Positions 1 through 6,891 of a DNA stretch of 8,470 nucleotides are shown here, piece after piece. Origin of the DNA: Bacillota bacterium. GTDB taxonomy: Bacteria; Bacillota; Clostridia; Lachnospirales; Cellulosilyticaceae. The notes under the pieces were generated by a model. The model had not been told where the DNA came from, searched no databases, and saw only the letters and a list, made by a program, of their open reading frames with translations. Within the stretch, counting starts at the first letter, position 1, and each line of letters starts with the position of its first letter. The stretch is taken from NCBI GenBank assembly GCA_023412455.1, contig JAEYNQ010000229.1, positions 1 through 8,470 on the forward strand. Direction: 5' to 3'. The position numbers and the translations under genes are program-made.

Positions 1-808
1 AGCCAATGGCCTTGGCTAGGGCACTATCTGTCGCTGTATTGCAGGCATGTAAGGAAACAACCATATCAATAGTCTGGTCGGTGGTGTATTGGCCAATATC
101 CCCTACTTGGAATTTAAGGCCACTAAATCCTAAGTCTAGGGCTAGCTTTTGGCAAAAGGCGATGACATCCGCCTTTAAATCCAGGCCAATGACTTCCACT
201 TCTTTGCCTAATAAAACATGGAGATAGTGATAAAGGGCAAAGGTTAAATAGGATTTGCCACAACCAAAATCCACAATGCGCAGTGGCCCTTCAGGTAGAC
301 TTTTTAAGGTATCTGAAACGATTTCCAAATACCGATTAATTTGCTTGTACTTATCGTATTTCGAAGGTTTAATTTGTCCTCCTTGGTCCATTAAGCCTAG
401 GGCTTTTAAAAAAGGTGTGGAGGAGGGGGTGTCTAAAAGATAATTTTTTTGGCGATTATGAGAAAGGGAAGTAGGCACTTGTTGGGTAGCAGGACGTTTC
501 TTAATGGTGGGCTCCCCTTTTTTATTGACTAGAATGGTATAGTCTGCATCCCCTGTAAAAAGCTGAATTTGCTTATAGCCTTGACCTTTCTCTTGGACGA
601 AGTCAGCTACCTTTTCACAGGCTATATTATGATGAAATTCCTTTTGATCTTGTAAAAGAGCAAATTGAAGGGTATAAGTGGTCCCTAAAGTAATGGCTTT
701 GGCCGTCATTTTTTGGGGACCACCACTTTTACGGGGATTGCTCCAGATACAACGGACAAAATTTCCCTTATGAAGGGCATCTTGTAATAACTCTATAAAA
801 GCTGTCAT
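1..808 (-). CDS. SAM-dependent methyltransferase (Methyltransf_32-like), C-terminus cut by window edge
   Basis: The ATG is at 808-806, preceded by GAGGAG with a 6-nt spacer. The frame stays open for 269 codons to the left edge, so the C-terminal part is missing. The N-terminal ~130 residues are not a recognised catalytic domain and may bind substrate. From about residue 175 a Rossmann methyltransferase fold is clear: motif I reads VDFGCGKSYLTFALYHYL (SAM-binding glycine loop), followed by a motif II-like IGLDLK and, near the cut, VVSLHACNTATDSALAKAIG. The DFGCGKSYLTF and SLHAC signatures resemble the Methyltransf_32 family, which also contains the eukaryotic GSTCD and METTL25-like proteins. 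The substrate is unknown; RNA or protein are both possible, and I would not assign one. It is divergent from the helicase gene across a 161-bp gap. The family call is fairly sure; the specific function is not. Confidence 0.85.
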   Translation of the reverse strand, partial: MTAFIELLQDALHKGNFVRCIWSNPRKSGGPQKMTAKAITLGTTYTLQFALLQDQKEFHHNIACEKVADFVQEKGQGYKQIQLFTGDADYTILVNKKGEPTIKKRPATQQVPTSLSHNRQKNYLLDTPSSTPFLKALGLMDQGGQIKPSKYDKYKQINRYLEIVSDTLKSLPEGPLRIVDFGCGKSYLTFALYHYLHVLLGKEVEVIGLDLKADVIAFCQKLALDLGFSGLKFQVGDIGQYTTDQTIDMVVSLHACNTATDSALAKAIG

Positions 809-822
809 GATATTCTCCTCGT

Positions 823-839
823 TCTATTTTATAAATAGA
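823..839. repeat. Short inverted repeat in the methyltransferase 5' leader
   Basis: TCTATTT (823-829) and AAATAGA (833-839) are perfect 7-nt inverted arms around TAT. The repeat lies between the candidate promoter and the start codon of the minus-strand methyltransferase. It could be an operator or a weak mRNA hairpin, but in AT-rich DNA it may also be chance. Confidence 0.3.
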
Positions 840-897
840 GTCTTCTTTCAAAAGTACCTATCAAGTAGTAGGATAAGATAGGAAAGAAGTCATACTC

Positions 898-926
898 ATC
901 TTACTATGAAAAAAGGACAGTTGCAA
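898..926 (-). promoter_or_regulatory. Candidate promoter of the methyltransferase gene
   Basis: Read on the minus strand, TTGCAA (926-921) is followed after 17 nt by TAAGAT (903-898). Each hexamer matches four of six consensus positions. Its -35 lies close to the opposite-strand -10 at 939-944, so the two divergent promoters would sit almost back to back. This is a pattern-based call only. Confidence 0.35.
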
Positions 927-935
927 TAAAAGATA

Positions 936-944
936 TGGTATAAT
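936..944 (+). promoter_or_regulatory. Extended -10 promoter of the helicase-mgsA unit
   Basis: TGGTATAAT is a perfect -10 hexamer (939-944) with the TGn extension. No good -35 sits at 17 bp; the nearest GACA-containing match is 19 bp upstream, consistent with an extended -10 promoter that does not need one. The expected transcript start is near 951, giving a leader of about 20 nt before the GTG start. Confidence 0.6.
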
Positions 945-969
945 AAGCATTGAAAAGAGGTGATATGTC

Positions 970-3486
970 GTGTTTGAAGAGGCATTTAGGGATTTAAATA
1001 AAGAGCAGCAGCAGGCTGTTAAAGAAATAGAGGCCCATCTCCTTGTCGTGGCGCCAGCAGGAACGGGAAAGACCAAAGTCATTACCTTGCGCACGACTTA
1101 TTTACTCAATCAGGGTGTGGGCCCAGAGAATATACTTTGTCTAACCTTTACTAATAAAGCAGCGAAGGAAATGAAGGACCGTATGGCCCTTACCAATCCA
1201 GAGGAAGTCAGTCAGCTGACTATAAAGACCTTTCATGCCTTTTGTTATACCCTCATTAGTCAAGAAAAGCAACTTTCTCATTTTTCCTTTCCCTGCACGA
1301 TTTTAGATGAAACCGATAGTGATAGTATTCTCCATGACCTTTTAGAGGAGAAGGGGTTAAAGGATGAACCGCTTTATTTTCCTGAACTCCGTCAATTTAT
1401 TGAGAATATTAAGCGCTTTAGCCTGAGTTATCCTATAGAAAAACGTTATGCCTATGGCTTATTAATCAAAGACTATTGGGAGGAGCAGAAAGGCCTCAAA
1501 AAGAAAATATCTCCTTTTTTAAGCCGTTATGGCCTAGAGCTTCTTGTAGCCTATATCAAGCGTCTAAAGGAGAATAACTGTGTGGATTTTATGGACCTTA
1601 TTGTAGAAGCCCAATACCTTTTAGAACAGGAAGGGGTACAAAGAAGGTGGCAAGGGCGCTATCAGTATATTCAAGTGGATGAGATGCAGGACACCAGTAT
1701 AAGAGAATACCACTTAATTCGGCAATTAGCCTTAGGGAATCATCTTGCCTTATTTGGGGATTTTAATCAGACCATCTATGAATGGAGAGGGTCTAGTCCG
1801 GCATCGATGATCGAAGACTTTAAGAAAGATTTTACCCCAAAAACCCTTCATTTATCCGCCAATTACCGTTCCACCCAAGTGCTTCTTGAAGCGGCCAATG
1901 ACTATATTAAAAGCAGTGCCCTTTATCCGGTTCACTGCTTAGCTACTTCAGAGGTGGTAGGGGAGAAGATTCAGGTCATAGAAGCAGCTAATAAAGCCCA
2001 AGAACTCCAACTCCTTGCTCAGCTGATTCAAGAGGAAAAAGAGAAGGAGAATTCATCTAAGACAAGCTTGGCCATTTTAACCCGTACCAATGATTATGCC
2101 AAGAGCATCTCTCATTATTTTCACCATCTCGGTATTCCTTGCACCGTAATAGAGGATACCAAGTTCTTTCGTAAAAAAGAAATTAAGGATATTTTGGATT
2201 TTGTGGCCTATAGTGTCAATGAACGAAACAATCAGGCCTTATTAAGACTTTGTAGACATCCTTATATAGGAATGGGGGAGTGGCTTTTAAAGAAGCTAGG
2301 GCAAACCAAGGACTGTTATATGTACCTTCATGATTGGTTTCATACCAATAGTAAAGATCCTTATTTACCCTTATGGGAGGGCTACAAGCACAATCAGCTA
2401 GTGATTCTAGATGTGGAATCCACAGGCCTGGATACGAGCCATGATGACTTAGTACAAATTGCCGCCATTTGCTATGGAGAAGGAGGGGTTAAAGACAAAT
2501 TAGATATTTTAGTAAAGCCTACCCGTTTGGTAGGGAGCTCCTTTTATGTCCATGGCTTTTCTGATGCGAAGCTAGCTAAGAAAGGTATTGCGCCAGAAGC
2601 TGCTTTAAGGCAGCTCTTAAGCTTTGTAGAAGGGAAGGTGGTCATTGGTCATAATATCAATTATGACCTTCAAATTATTCGTAGCTCACTGGAACGTTAT
2701 GATTTACCCCCTTTAAATATAAAAGGTATTTATGACACCTTGGATTTAGGCTATAAGGTATACCCCACACTGGAAAATCATAAGTTAAGTACCTTATCCT
2801 CTTTGATAAAAACAGAGCATGAGCCGAATCACAATGCCTTTTTTGATATTTTAGCCACCAGTGAAGTTCTCACTCATCTTCTTTTAAAAGTCCAAGAAAA
2901 GCAAGGGGAGCGATTAGAGGCTATAGAGGCTTTTTATCCCTATATGGCTGAGTACAAGGAACGACTTAATAAGGTAAAGGACTATCTTTTAGGTCATTCT
3001 CTGTCAGAAACTTTGGCTTACTTAATGAATGCCTGTGGGTTTAAAGCCTATTATGACTCCCAAGCTATTAAAGCCTTAAGAGAGCTTTACCGTATAGCAG
3101 AGGCCCTTTATGAAAAAGACTTGTCCTTAAAGGATAATTATATTCAGCTACTCACCTATGCTTCTCTTCATTACAGTGAACTGGAGCAGACAGCTTACTT
3201 TAAAAATCGCATTCCCATTATTACCGTTCATCAAGCCAAAGGTTTAGAATTTGACAAGGTTTATGTGGCAGGCTGTAATGAAAGGGTTTTCCCTTCAGCG
3301 CGTAGTATAAGAGACAATCATTTGGAAGAAGAAAGACGTCTTTTTTATGTGGCCATGACGAGGCCGCGTCAGCAATTGATTTTAACCTATCATAATGAAG
3401 CCCCTCGCAGCTACTTTGTAGATACAATTGGCGAAAAGTATAAAGAATACAAAAGATATGGTCAAGTGATAGAAAAACCATTATAA
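970..3486 (+). CDS. UvrD/PcrA-like superfamily 1 helicase with internal DEDDh 3'-5' exonuclease domain
   Basis: This 838-residue protein is expected to unwind DNA 3'-5' and to digest 3' ends. The GTG start at 970 follows GAGGTG with a 7-nt gap. Helicase motifs in order: Q motif LNKEQQQAV (9-17), Walker A APAGTGKT (28-35), Ia LTFTNKAAKEM (58-68), II VDEMQD (236-241), III FGDFNQTIYEWR (262-273), IV NYR (298-300), V ITVHQAKGLEFDKVYV (751-766), VI EEERRLFYVAMTRPRQQL (786-803). Residues ~475-640 form a DnaQ-like exonuclease with D481-x-E483 in DVESTGLD, D566 in HNINYD, and H621/D626 in HNAFFD, so all DEDDh residues are present. The insert follows the 2A/2B region (FFRKKEIKD at 399-407; ALLRLCRHPYIGMG at 423-436), within 2B. 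Only ~35 residues follow motif VI, so the usual PcrA/UvrD C-terminal RNA-polymerase-binding tail is absent. Probably a repair or replication-fork enzyme distinct from the housekeeping PcrA. It reads into mgsA without a terminator. Confidence 0.93.
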   Translation: MFEEAFRDLNKEQQQAVKEIEAHLLVVAPAGTGKTKVITLRTTYLLNQGVGPENILCLTFTNKAAKEMKDRMALTNPEEVSQLTIKTFHAFCYTLISQEKQLSHFSFPCTILDETDSDSILHDLLEEKGLKDEPLYFPELRQFIENIKRFSLSYPIEKRYAYGLLIKDYWEEQKGLKKKISPFLSRYGLELLVAYIKRLKENNCVDFMDLIVEAQYLLEQEGVQRRWQGRYQYIQVDEMQDTSIREYHLIRQLALGNHLALFGDFNQTIYEWRGSSPASMIEDFKKDFTPKTLHLSANYRSTQVLLEAANDYIKSSALYPVHCLATSEVVGEKIQVIEAANKAQELQLLAQLIQEEKEKENSSKTSLAILTRTNDYAKSISHYFHHLGIPCTVIEDTKFFRKKEIKDILDFVAYSVNERNNQALLRLCRHPYIGMGEWLLKKLGQTKDCYMYLHDWFHTNSKDPYLPLWEGYKHNQLVILDVESTGLDTSHDDLVQIAAICYGEGGVKDKLDILVKPTRLVGSSFYVHGFSDAKLAKKGIAPEAALRQLLSFVEGKVVIGHNINYDLQIIRSSLERYDLPPLNIKGIYDTLDLGYKVYPTLENHKLSTLSSLIKTEHEPNHNAFFDILATSEVLTHLLLKVQEKQGERLEAIEAFYPYMAEYKERLNKVKDYLLGHSLSETLAYLMNACGFKAYYDSQAIKALRELYRIAEALYEKDLSLKDNYIQLLTYASLHYSELEQTAYFKNRIPIITVHQAKGLEFDKVYVAGCNERVFPSARSIRDNHLEEERRLFYVAMTRPRQQLILTYHNEAPRSYFVDTIGEKYKEYKRYGQVIEKPL

Positions 3487-3533
3487 TAAAGAGAAAGACA
3501 ACAGGATAATAAAGACAATAAGGGAGGATACCA

Positions 3534-4028
3534 ATGAGTGAAGAAAAGGATTTTAAACTGGTTAAGATGCAAAAACAAAAAAGCATCGCTTTAATAGCCC
3601 ATGATAGTCGTAAACAAGATATTATTGCATGGGTGCAACAAAATAGAGAGAAGTTAAGTAAACATTTTTTATGTGGAACAGGAACCACAGCTAGCCTCTT
3701 AGCAGGAGCAACAGAACTTCCTATTACAGCCTTTAATAGTGGCCCCTTAGGTGGGGACCAGCAAGTGGGGTGTCGTATTGTGGAAGGCACTATTGATTTT
3801 ATGATTTTCTTTTGGGACCCCTTGTCTTCGCAGCCTCATGATCCCGATGTAAAGGCACTCTTACGTATTGCTGCCCTTTATGATATTCCAGTGGCTACCA
3901 ATCAATCCACGGCGGATTTCTTAATTTCCTCACCCCTTATGGATCAGGAATACAATCGAAAGATTATTGATTATGCCAAACGTATTAAAATGCGAACAAA
4001 GGCTTTTAATGCTCAAAAAGAAGAATAG
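3534..4028 (+). CDS. mgsA: Methylglyoxal synthase
   Basis: MgsA converts dihydroxyacetone phosphate to methylglyoxal and phosphate, a cytosolic bypass of lower glycolysis used when phosphate is short or sugar phosphates accumulate. The 164-residue product carries the family's hallmarks: LIAHDSRK (H23, D24, K27), the phosphate-binding CGTGTTASLL (47-56), GPLGGDQQVG (70-79) with catalytic D75 equivalent to E. coli Asp71, and FFWDPL...PHDPDVKALLR (92-111) with D95, H102 and D105 equivalent to E. coli D91, H98 and D101. The offset of four residues is constant across these sites. The ATG at 3534 is chosen because AGGGAGG (3521-3527) sits 6 nt upstream; the internal Met12 has no such site. The gene starts 47 bp after the helicase stop with no terminator between, so the two are probably co-transcribed. 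A strong terminator follows. Confidence 0.96.
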   Translation: MSEEKDFKLVKMQKQKSIALIAHDSRKQDIIAWVQQNREKLSKHFLCGTGTTASLLAGATELPITAFNSGPLGGDQQVGCRIVEGTIDFMIFFWDPLSSQPHDPDVKALLRIAALYDIPVATNQSTADFLISSPLMDQEYNRKIIDYAKRIKMRTKAFNAQKEE

Positions 4029-4040
4029 AAAAGATGTTTG

Positions 4041-4074
4041 AAACCCCTCTCTTCAGTCAAAGAGAGGGGTTTTT
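4041..4074 (+). terminator. Rho-independent terminator of mgsA, possibly bidirectional
   Basis: A 13-bp perfect stem (arms 4041-4053 and 4060-4072, CCCCTCTCTT pairing with AAGAGAGGGG) encloses a 6-nt loop and is followed by a run of five T ending at 4074. It lies 12 nt past the mgsA stop and 13 nt past the convergent dehydrogenase stop. Read from the other strand, the hairpin is followed by a poorer T tract (TTTCAAAC), so it may also end that transcript, less efficiently. Confidence 0.93.
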
Positions 4075-4086
4075 ATGTAAAAACAC

Positions 4087-4875
4087 TTATTTAGGTTGTT
4101 TACCAATATAGGCTAAAATACCACCATCTACGTAAAGAATATGACCATTTACAAAGTCAGAAGCATCAGAAGCTAAGAAGACAGCTGGTCCCATAAGGTC
4201 TTCTGGTGTTCCCCAACGTGCAGCAGGTGTCTTAGAAATAATAAATTCATTGAAAGGAACACCGGGTTGTCTAAGAGGAGCCGTTTGTGGTGTAGCAATA
4301 TAACCAGGTCCAATACCATTACATTGAATATTAAACTCACCGTATTCAGAAGCAATGTTTTTAGTAAGCATTTTAAGGCCACCTTTAGCTGCTGCATAAG
4401 CGGCTACTGTTTCACGACCTAATTCACTCATCATCGAACAAATATTGATGATTTTACCATGCCCTTTTTTGATCATGGAAGGGATAACGGCTTTAGACAT
4501 AATAAAAGGTCCATTTAAATCGATATCAATCACTTGTCTAAAATCTTGAGCAGACATTTCAATCATAGGAATACGTTTGATAATCCCTGCATTATTAACT
4601 AAAATATCAATCACCCCAACTTCTTTTTCAATTTGGGCGATTGTGGCATTAACTTGCTCTTCATTTGTTACATCGCAGATATAACCATGAGCTTCTATAC
4701 CAGCTTCTTTGTAAGCAGCAATCCCTTGGTCTACTAATTCCTGGTTAATATCATTAAAGACGATGGTAGCACCGGCTTTGGCAAAACCACTTGCAATAGC
4801 AAAACCAATACCATAAGCAGCACCTGTAACCAAAGCTATTTTTCCTTCAAGAGAAAAGTTATTTAAAAAACTCAT
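4087..4875 (-). CDS. idnO: Gluconate 5-dehydrogenase-like short-chain dehydrogenase
   Basis: This 262-residue classical SDR probably interconverts 5-keto-D-gluconate and D-gluconate with NAD(P)H in the cytosol. The cofactor loop TGAAYGIG is at 17-24, NNAG at 94-97, and the catalytic tetrad is N121, S147, Y160 and K164 (YAAAK). The stretch IINICSMMSELGRET, together with TPAARWG and FVNGHILYVDGG, matches the gluconate 5-dehydrogenase (IdnO/Ga5DH) subgroup better than KduD, which lacks SELGR. KduD-type 2-dehydro-3-deoxy-gluconate 5-dehydrogenase remains the main alternative, since clostridial annotations mix the two. The start at 4875 is set by AAGGAGGG (4889-4882) with a 6-nt spacer. It stands alone, with no transporter or kinase beside it, and is divergent from an AraC-type regulator that probably controls it. 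The SDR family is certain; the substrate is likely but not shown. Confidence 0.9.
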   Translation of the reverse strand: MSFLNNFSLEGKIALVTGAAYGIGFAIASGFAKAGATIVFNDINQELVDQGIAAYKEAGIEAHGYICDVTNEEQVNATIAQIEKEVGVIDILVNNAGIIKRIPMIEMSAQDFRQVIDIDLNGPFIMSKAVIPSMIKKGHGKIINICSMMSELGRETVAAYAAAKGGLKMLTKNIASEYGEFNIQCNGIGPGYIATPQTAPLRQPGVPFNEFIISKTPAARWGTPEDLMGPAVFLASDASDFVNGHILYVDGGILAYIGKQPK

Positions 4876-4898
4876 TATATACCCTCCTTATATTAAAA

Positions 4899-4925
4899 AG
4901 TAATAAGATTCTATGACTTATTACT
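4899..4925. repeat. 9-bp-arm inverted repeat in the dehydrogenase leader
   Basis: AGTAATAAG (4899-4907) and CTTATTACT (4917-4925) are perfect inverted arms separated by 9 nt. The element lies just downstream of the expected transcript start of the minus-strand dehydrogenase and upstream of its ribosome binding site. It is well placed for a roadblock-type operator for a dimeric repressor, or for an mRNA hairpin. The function is inferred from position only. Confidence 0.5.
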
Positions 4926-4938
4926 ATTTGATAAATTT

Positions 4939-4947
4939 ATTATAACA
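4939..4947 (-). promoter_or_regulatory. Extended -10 promoter of the dehydrogenase gene
   Basis: On the minus strand TGTTATAAT gives a perfect -10 hexamer (4944-4939) with the TGn extension. No convincing -35 lies 16-18 bp upstream, which would fit an activator-dependent promoter. The predicted leader is about 55 nt and contains the inverted repeat at 4899-4925. Confidence 0.55.
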
Positions 4948-4979
4948 TACACGATTTGCAATTAGTTGTCACATTGTAC

Positions 4980-5008
4980 TTGAAATATGGTAAATATTGA
5001 ACTAAATT
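4980..5008 (+). promoter_or_regulatory. Candidate promoter of the AraC-family regulator
   Basis: TTGAAA (4980-4985) and TAAATT (5003-5008) are separated by 17 bp, matching five and four of six consensus positions. The transcript would start near 5015, leaving a short leader with the AGAGGAGGAGG ribosome binding site (5022-5032) before the ATG at 5040. Confidence 0.4.
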
Positions 5009-5039
5009 AATAAGAGAGAGTAGAGGAGGAGGAAAAGGA

Positions 5040-5900
5040 ATGAAAGCATATGGGTCTTGTAAGGAAGCCATTGCAGCTTGTCTGCGTGAGAAAAGATTTG
5101 CTATTGCCCAACTCTATAGTCAAGAAATAACATTAGATATGCATATTCATGATTGCTTTGAAGTGTATATATCCTTGTCAGGAAACAAACGTTTTTTCAT
5201 TGATCAGTGTACTTATGATGTGAAAAAGGGGGATGTATTTGTCATTAATCAATATGAAAGTCATTATTTGCGTAAGGAAGAGTTAGAACCCAATGAACGG
5301 ATAGTTCTTTGTATTGATCCTGACTTTTTAATGAGTTGCTCTTCAAAAGAGACGGATCTGTGTCAATGTTTTACTCAAAGGGAAAGAGGTCGTGTACATC
5401 ATATGGGTACTACCCCCTATGAGTTGCAGTATATCCAAGCCTTAATTAATAAGCTTTTAATGGCAAAAGGTTATGGGTGTGATATCATAGAAGAAGCTGT
5501 TTTTAGAGAGTTAATGGTTTTTATTAATCGGTTGTTTACAGAGCAATATCAAGAGGAAGCCATTTACCTTAAATATCCCAATAATGAACTGATTAATGAT
5601 TTATTAGAGTATATAAATGAAAATATTACACAGCCATTTTCCATAGAAACCTTAGCAAAAGAGCTTTTTATCAGTAGTTCCTATGCATGTCGCTTATTTA
5701 AACGAGAAACAGGCACCACTATTAGTAAATACCTAACAGCTCGTCGTATCAGTATTGCGAAATCCATGTTAGCTAGTGGCTGTTCCGTTAAAGAAGCTTG
5801 TGAAGGAAGTGGCTTTAATGATTATGCCAACTTTATTAAAACCTTTAACAAAATCGTAGGTATTTCACCCAAAAAATATAGTAAATGCAATTTATTATAG
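5040..5900 (+). CDS. AraC-family transcriptional regulator with N-terminal cupin sensor
   Basis: This 286-residue DNA-binding regulator has the standard AraC/XylS plan. The N-terminal cupin-like ligand domain is at about 25-95, with HIHDCFEVYISLSG (35-48) and the turn KKGDVFVINQYESHY (62-76). A helical linker follows. The C-terminal domain with two helix-turn-helix units is at about 185-282: the first is SIETLAKELFISSSYACRLF (201-220), the second begins at SVKEACEGSGFNDYANFIKTF (249-269) and closes with the family hallmark GISPKKY (274-280). The two histidines near the start of the cupin fold are typical of sugar-responsive members. The gene is divergent from the gluconate 5-dehydrogenase-like gene with a 164-bp shared control region, which suggests it governs that gene and perhaps itself. 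The ligand is not identifiable from sequence; a sugar acid or uronate breakdown product is a guess from the neighbour. Confidence 0.92.
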   Translation: MKAYGSCKEAIAACLREKRFAIAQLYSQEITLDMHIHDCFEVYISLSGNKRFFIDQCTYDVKKGDVFVINQYESHYLRKEELEPNERIVLCIDPDFLMSCSSKETDLCQCFTQRERGRVHHMGTTPYELQYIQALINKLLMAKGYGCDIIEEAVFRELMVFINRLFTEQYQEEAIYLKYPNNELINDLLEYINENITQPFSIETLAKELFISSSYACRLFKRETGTTISKYLTARRISIAKSMLASGCSVKEACEGSGFNDYANFIKTFNKIVGISPKKYSKCNLL

Positions 5901-5957
5901 GATGAAAGAAAGGTATTACTTTTATTTCTTATGGAGCTCTTGTGGTAATAAGTAAGG

Positions 5958-5985
5958 AGAAAGGGTAACTTTCTTTAATTTATTG
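5958..5985 (+). terminator. Weak possible terminator after the AraC-family gene
   Basis: AGAAAG (5958-5963) pairs with CTTTCT (5969-5974) around GGTAA, followed by the T-rich stretch TTAATTTATTG. The stem is only six base pairs and AT-rich, so it is doubtful. Nothing else resembling a terminator is visible between this gene and the next promoter. Confidence 0.28.
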
Positions 5986-6025
5986 TTAGGGGTTATAGAA
6001 AATGATAGATTATAGTTTATAAAAA

Positions 6026-6054
6026 TTGATGTTAACAAGAAAATGTGATATTAT
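6026..6054 (+). promoter_or_regulatory. Promoter of the acyltransferase gene
   Basis: TTGATG (6026-6031), a 17-bp spacer and TATTAT (6049-6054) with an upstream TGn extension (6046-6048) form a good sigma-A promoter. The transcript should begin near 6061, leaving a leader of about 45 nt to the ATG at 6106. This means a start at the TTG of 6064 would have no room for a ribosome binding site. Confidence 0.6.
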
Positions 6055-6092
6055 CTGATAAACTTGATTTATTCATACTATAGTGACATTGG

Positions 6093-6100
6093 AAGGAGGA
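6093..6100 (+). promoter_or_regulatory. Ribosome binding site that fixes the acyltransferase start
   Basis: AAGGAGGA ends 5 nt before the ATG at 6106. The same frame is open upstream to a TTG at 6064, but that codon has no Shine-Dalgarno sequence, so the product begins at 6106. Confidence 0.85.
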
Positions 6101-6105
6101 AGGGT

Positions 6106-6807
6106 ATGCTATCTATTACAGTAGCAAAAATAATCAATAAGTTGCCCAATCAATTTGTCAAATATGTTTCTAAAAAAATAGTTGATAAGTATTTAAAGAA
6201 GTATGCTACCTTTAATATACAAGGGAAAGAAAACTTAAAGGGGATCAAAACCCCCACGATTTTTATATGTAATCATTTGAGCAATTCAGATGGGTTAGTT
6301 TTAGATAAGGTGTTAAAAGAGATTGACCCAACTTTTATAGCAGGGATCAAGTTATCTCATAATGCCTTGACAAACATAGGGATGAATGTGGTAAAAACGA
6401 CGCATATTGCCCCCAATACGGCGGATAAAGAAGGGATTAAGCGAATTATTCATCTTGTTAAGCAAGGGGAAAGCATATTGATTTTCCCAGAAGGAACTAG
6501 GAGTAGAAAGGGAAGTTTGATAGAGGCTAAGAAAGGAATCCTTCTTATAGCAAGAATGACAGGAGTTCCTATTGTACCTATTGGATTATATGGGACAGAA
6601 AAACTGCTGCCTATAAATAAAGAGGGAGATATGGGGGCAGAAACCTTTAATTATGCAGAGGTTCATATTAACATTGGTAAACAATTTGATTTCCCCAAAA
6701 GAGTAAACCAACAAGATAAACAAGAATATGAAGACTTTGCTATACGCTATATCATGAAAAAGATAGCCGAATTATTACCTGAAAATTATAGAGGTGTATA
6801 TAAGTAA
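6106..6807 (+). CDS. plsC: 1-acyl-sn-glycerol-3-phosphate acyltransferase (PlsC family)
   Basis: This enzyme adds the second acyl chain to lysophosphatidic acid to make phosphatidic acid, at the inner face of the membrane. The 233-residue product has all the acyltransferase blocks: NHLSNSD (56-62) with the catalytic HX4D pair H57 and D62, IAGIKLSHN (78-86) in the block II region, FPEGTRSRKG (127-136) for glycerol-phosphate binding, and VPIVPIGLYG (154-163). No strong N-terminal membrane span is visible, so it is probably membrane-associated through an amphipathic N-terminus, as in many short PlsC proteins. Length is normal for the family. It has its own promoter and no co-directional partner within 400 bp. 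Several clostridial genomes carry PlsC paralogues, and the true acyl acceptor (lysophosphatidate or another lysolipid) cannot be read from the sequence. Confidence 0.92.
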   Translation: MLSITVAKIINKLPNQFVKYVSKKIVDKYLKKYATFNIQGKENLKGIKTPTIFICNHLSNSDGLVLDKVLKEIDPTFIAGIKLSHNALTNIGMNVVKTTHIAPNTADKEGIKRIIHLVKQGESILIFPEGTRSRKGSLIEAKKGILLIARMTGVPIVPIGLYGTEKLLPINKEGDMGAETFNYAEVHINIGKQFDFPKRVNQQDKQEYEDFAIRYIMKKIAELLPENYRGVYK

Positions 6808-6891
6808 CAACAAAAGGAACTATTAAGCAGGATTTAAAAAGTAGCACAAAATAATATCATTACCTAAAAACACAACTTTAAGGATCCATCC

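Noticed and set aside
6..443. Two plus-strand open frames (6-227 and 255-443)
   Set aside because: Both are opposite the methyltransferase gene, which has clear SAM-binding motifs on the minus strand.
861..1094. Minus-strand open frame of 77 codons over the helicase start
   Set aside because: It covers the intergenic promoter region and the antisense of the Walker A coding region; the product resembles no known protein.
3221..3790. Long open frame (189 codons) on the minus strand across the helicase end and mgsA start
   Set aside because: It lies opposite two well-supported genes, spans their junction, has no family motifs and no convincing ribosome binding site.
4173..4397. Minus-strand open frame of 74 codons inside the dehydrogenase gene
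   Set aside because: It is an alternate frame of the dehydrogenase, which carries the catalytic tetrad and a strong ribosome binding site.
6064..6105. Upstream TTG start that would lengthen the acyltransferase by 14 residues
   Set aside because: It has no Shine-Dalgarno sequence, lies at the predicted transcript start, and a strong site sits 5 nt before the ATG at 6106.
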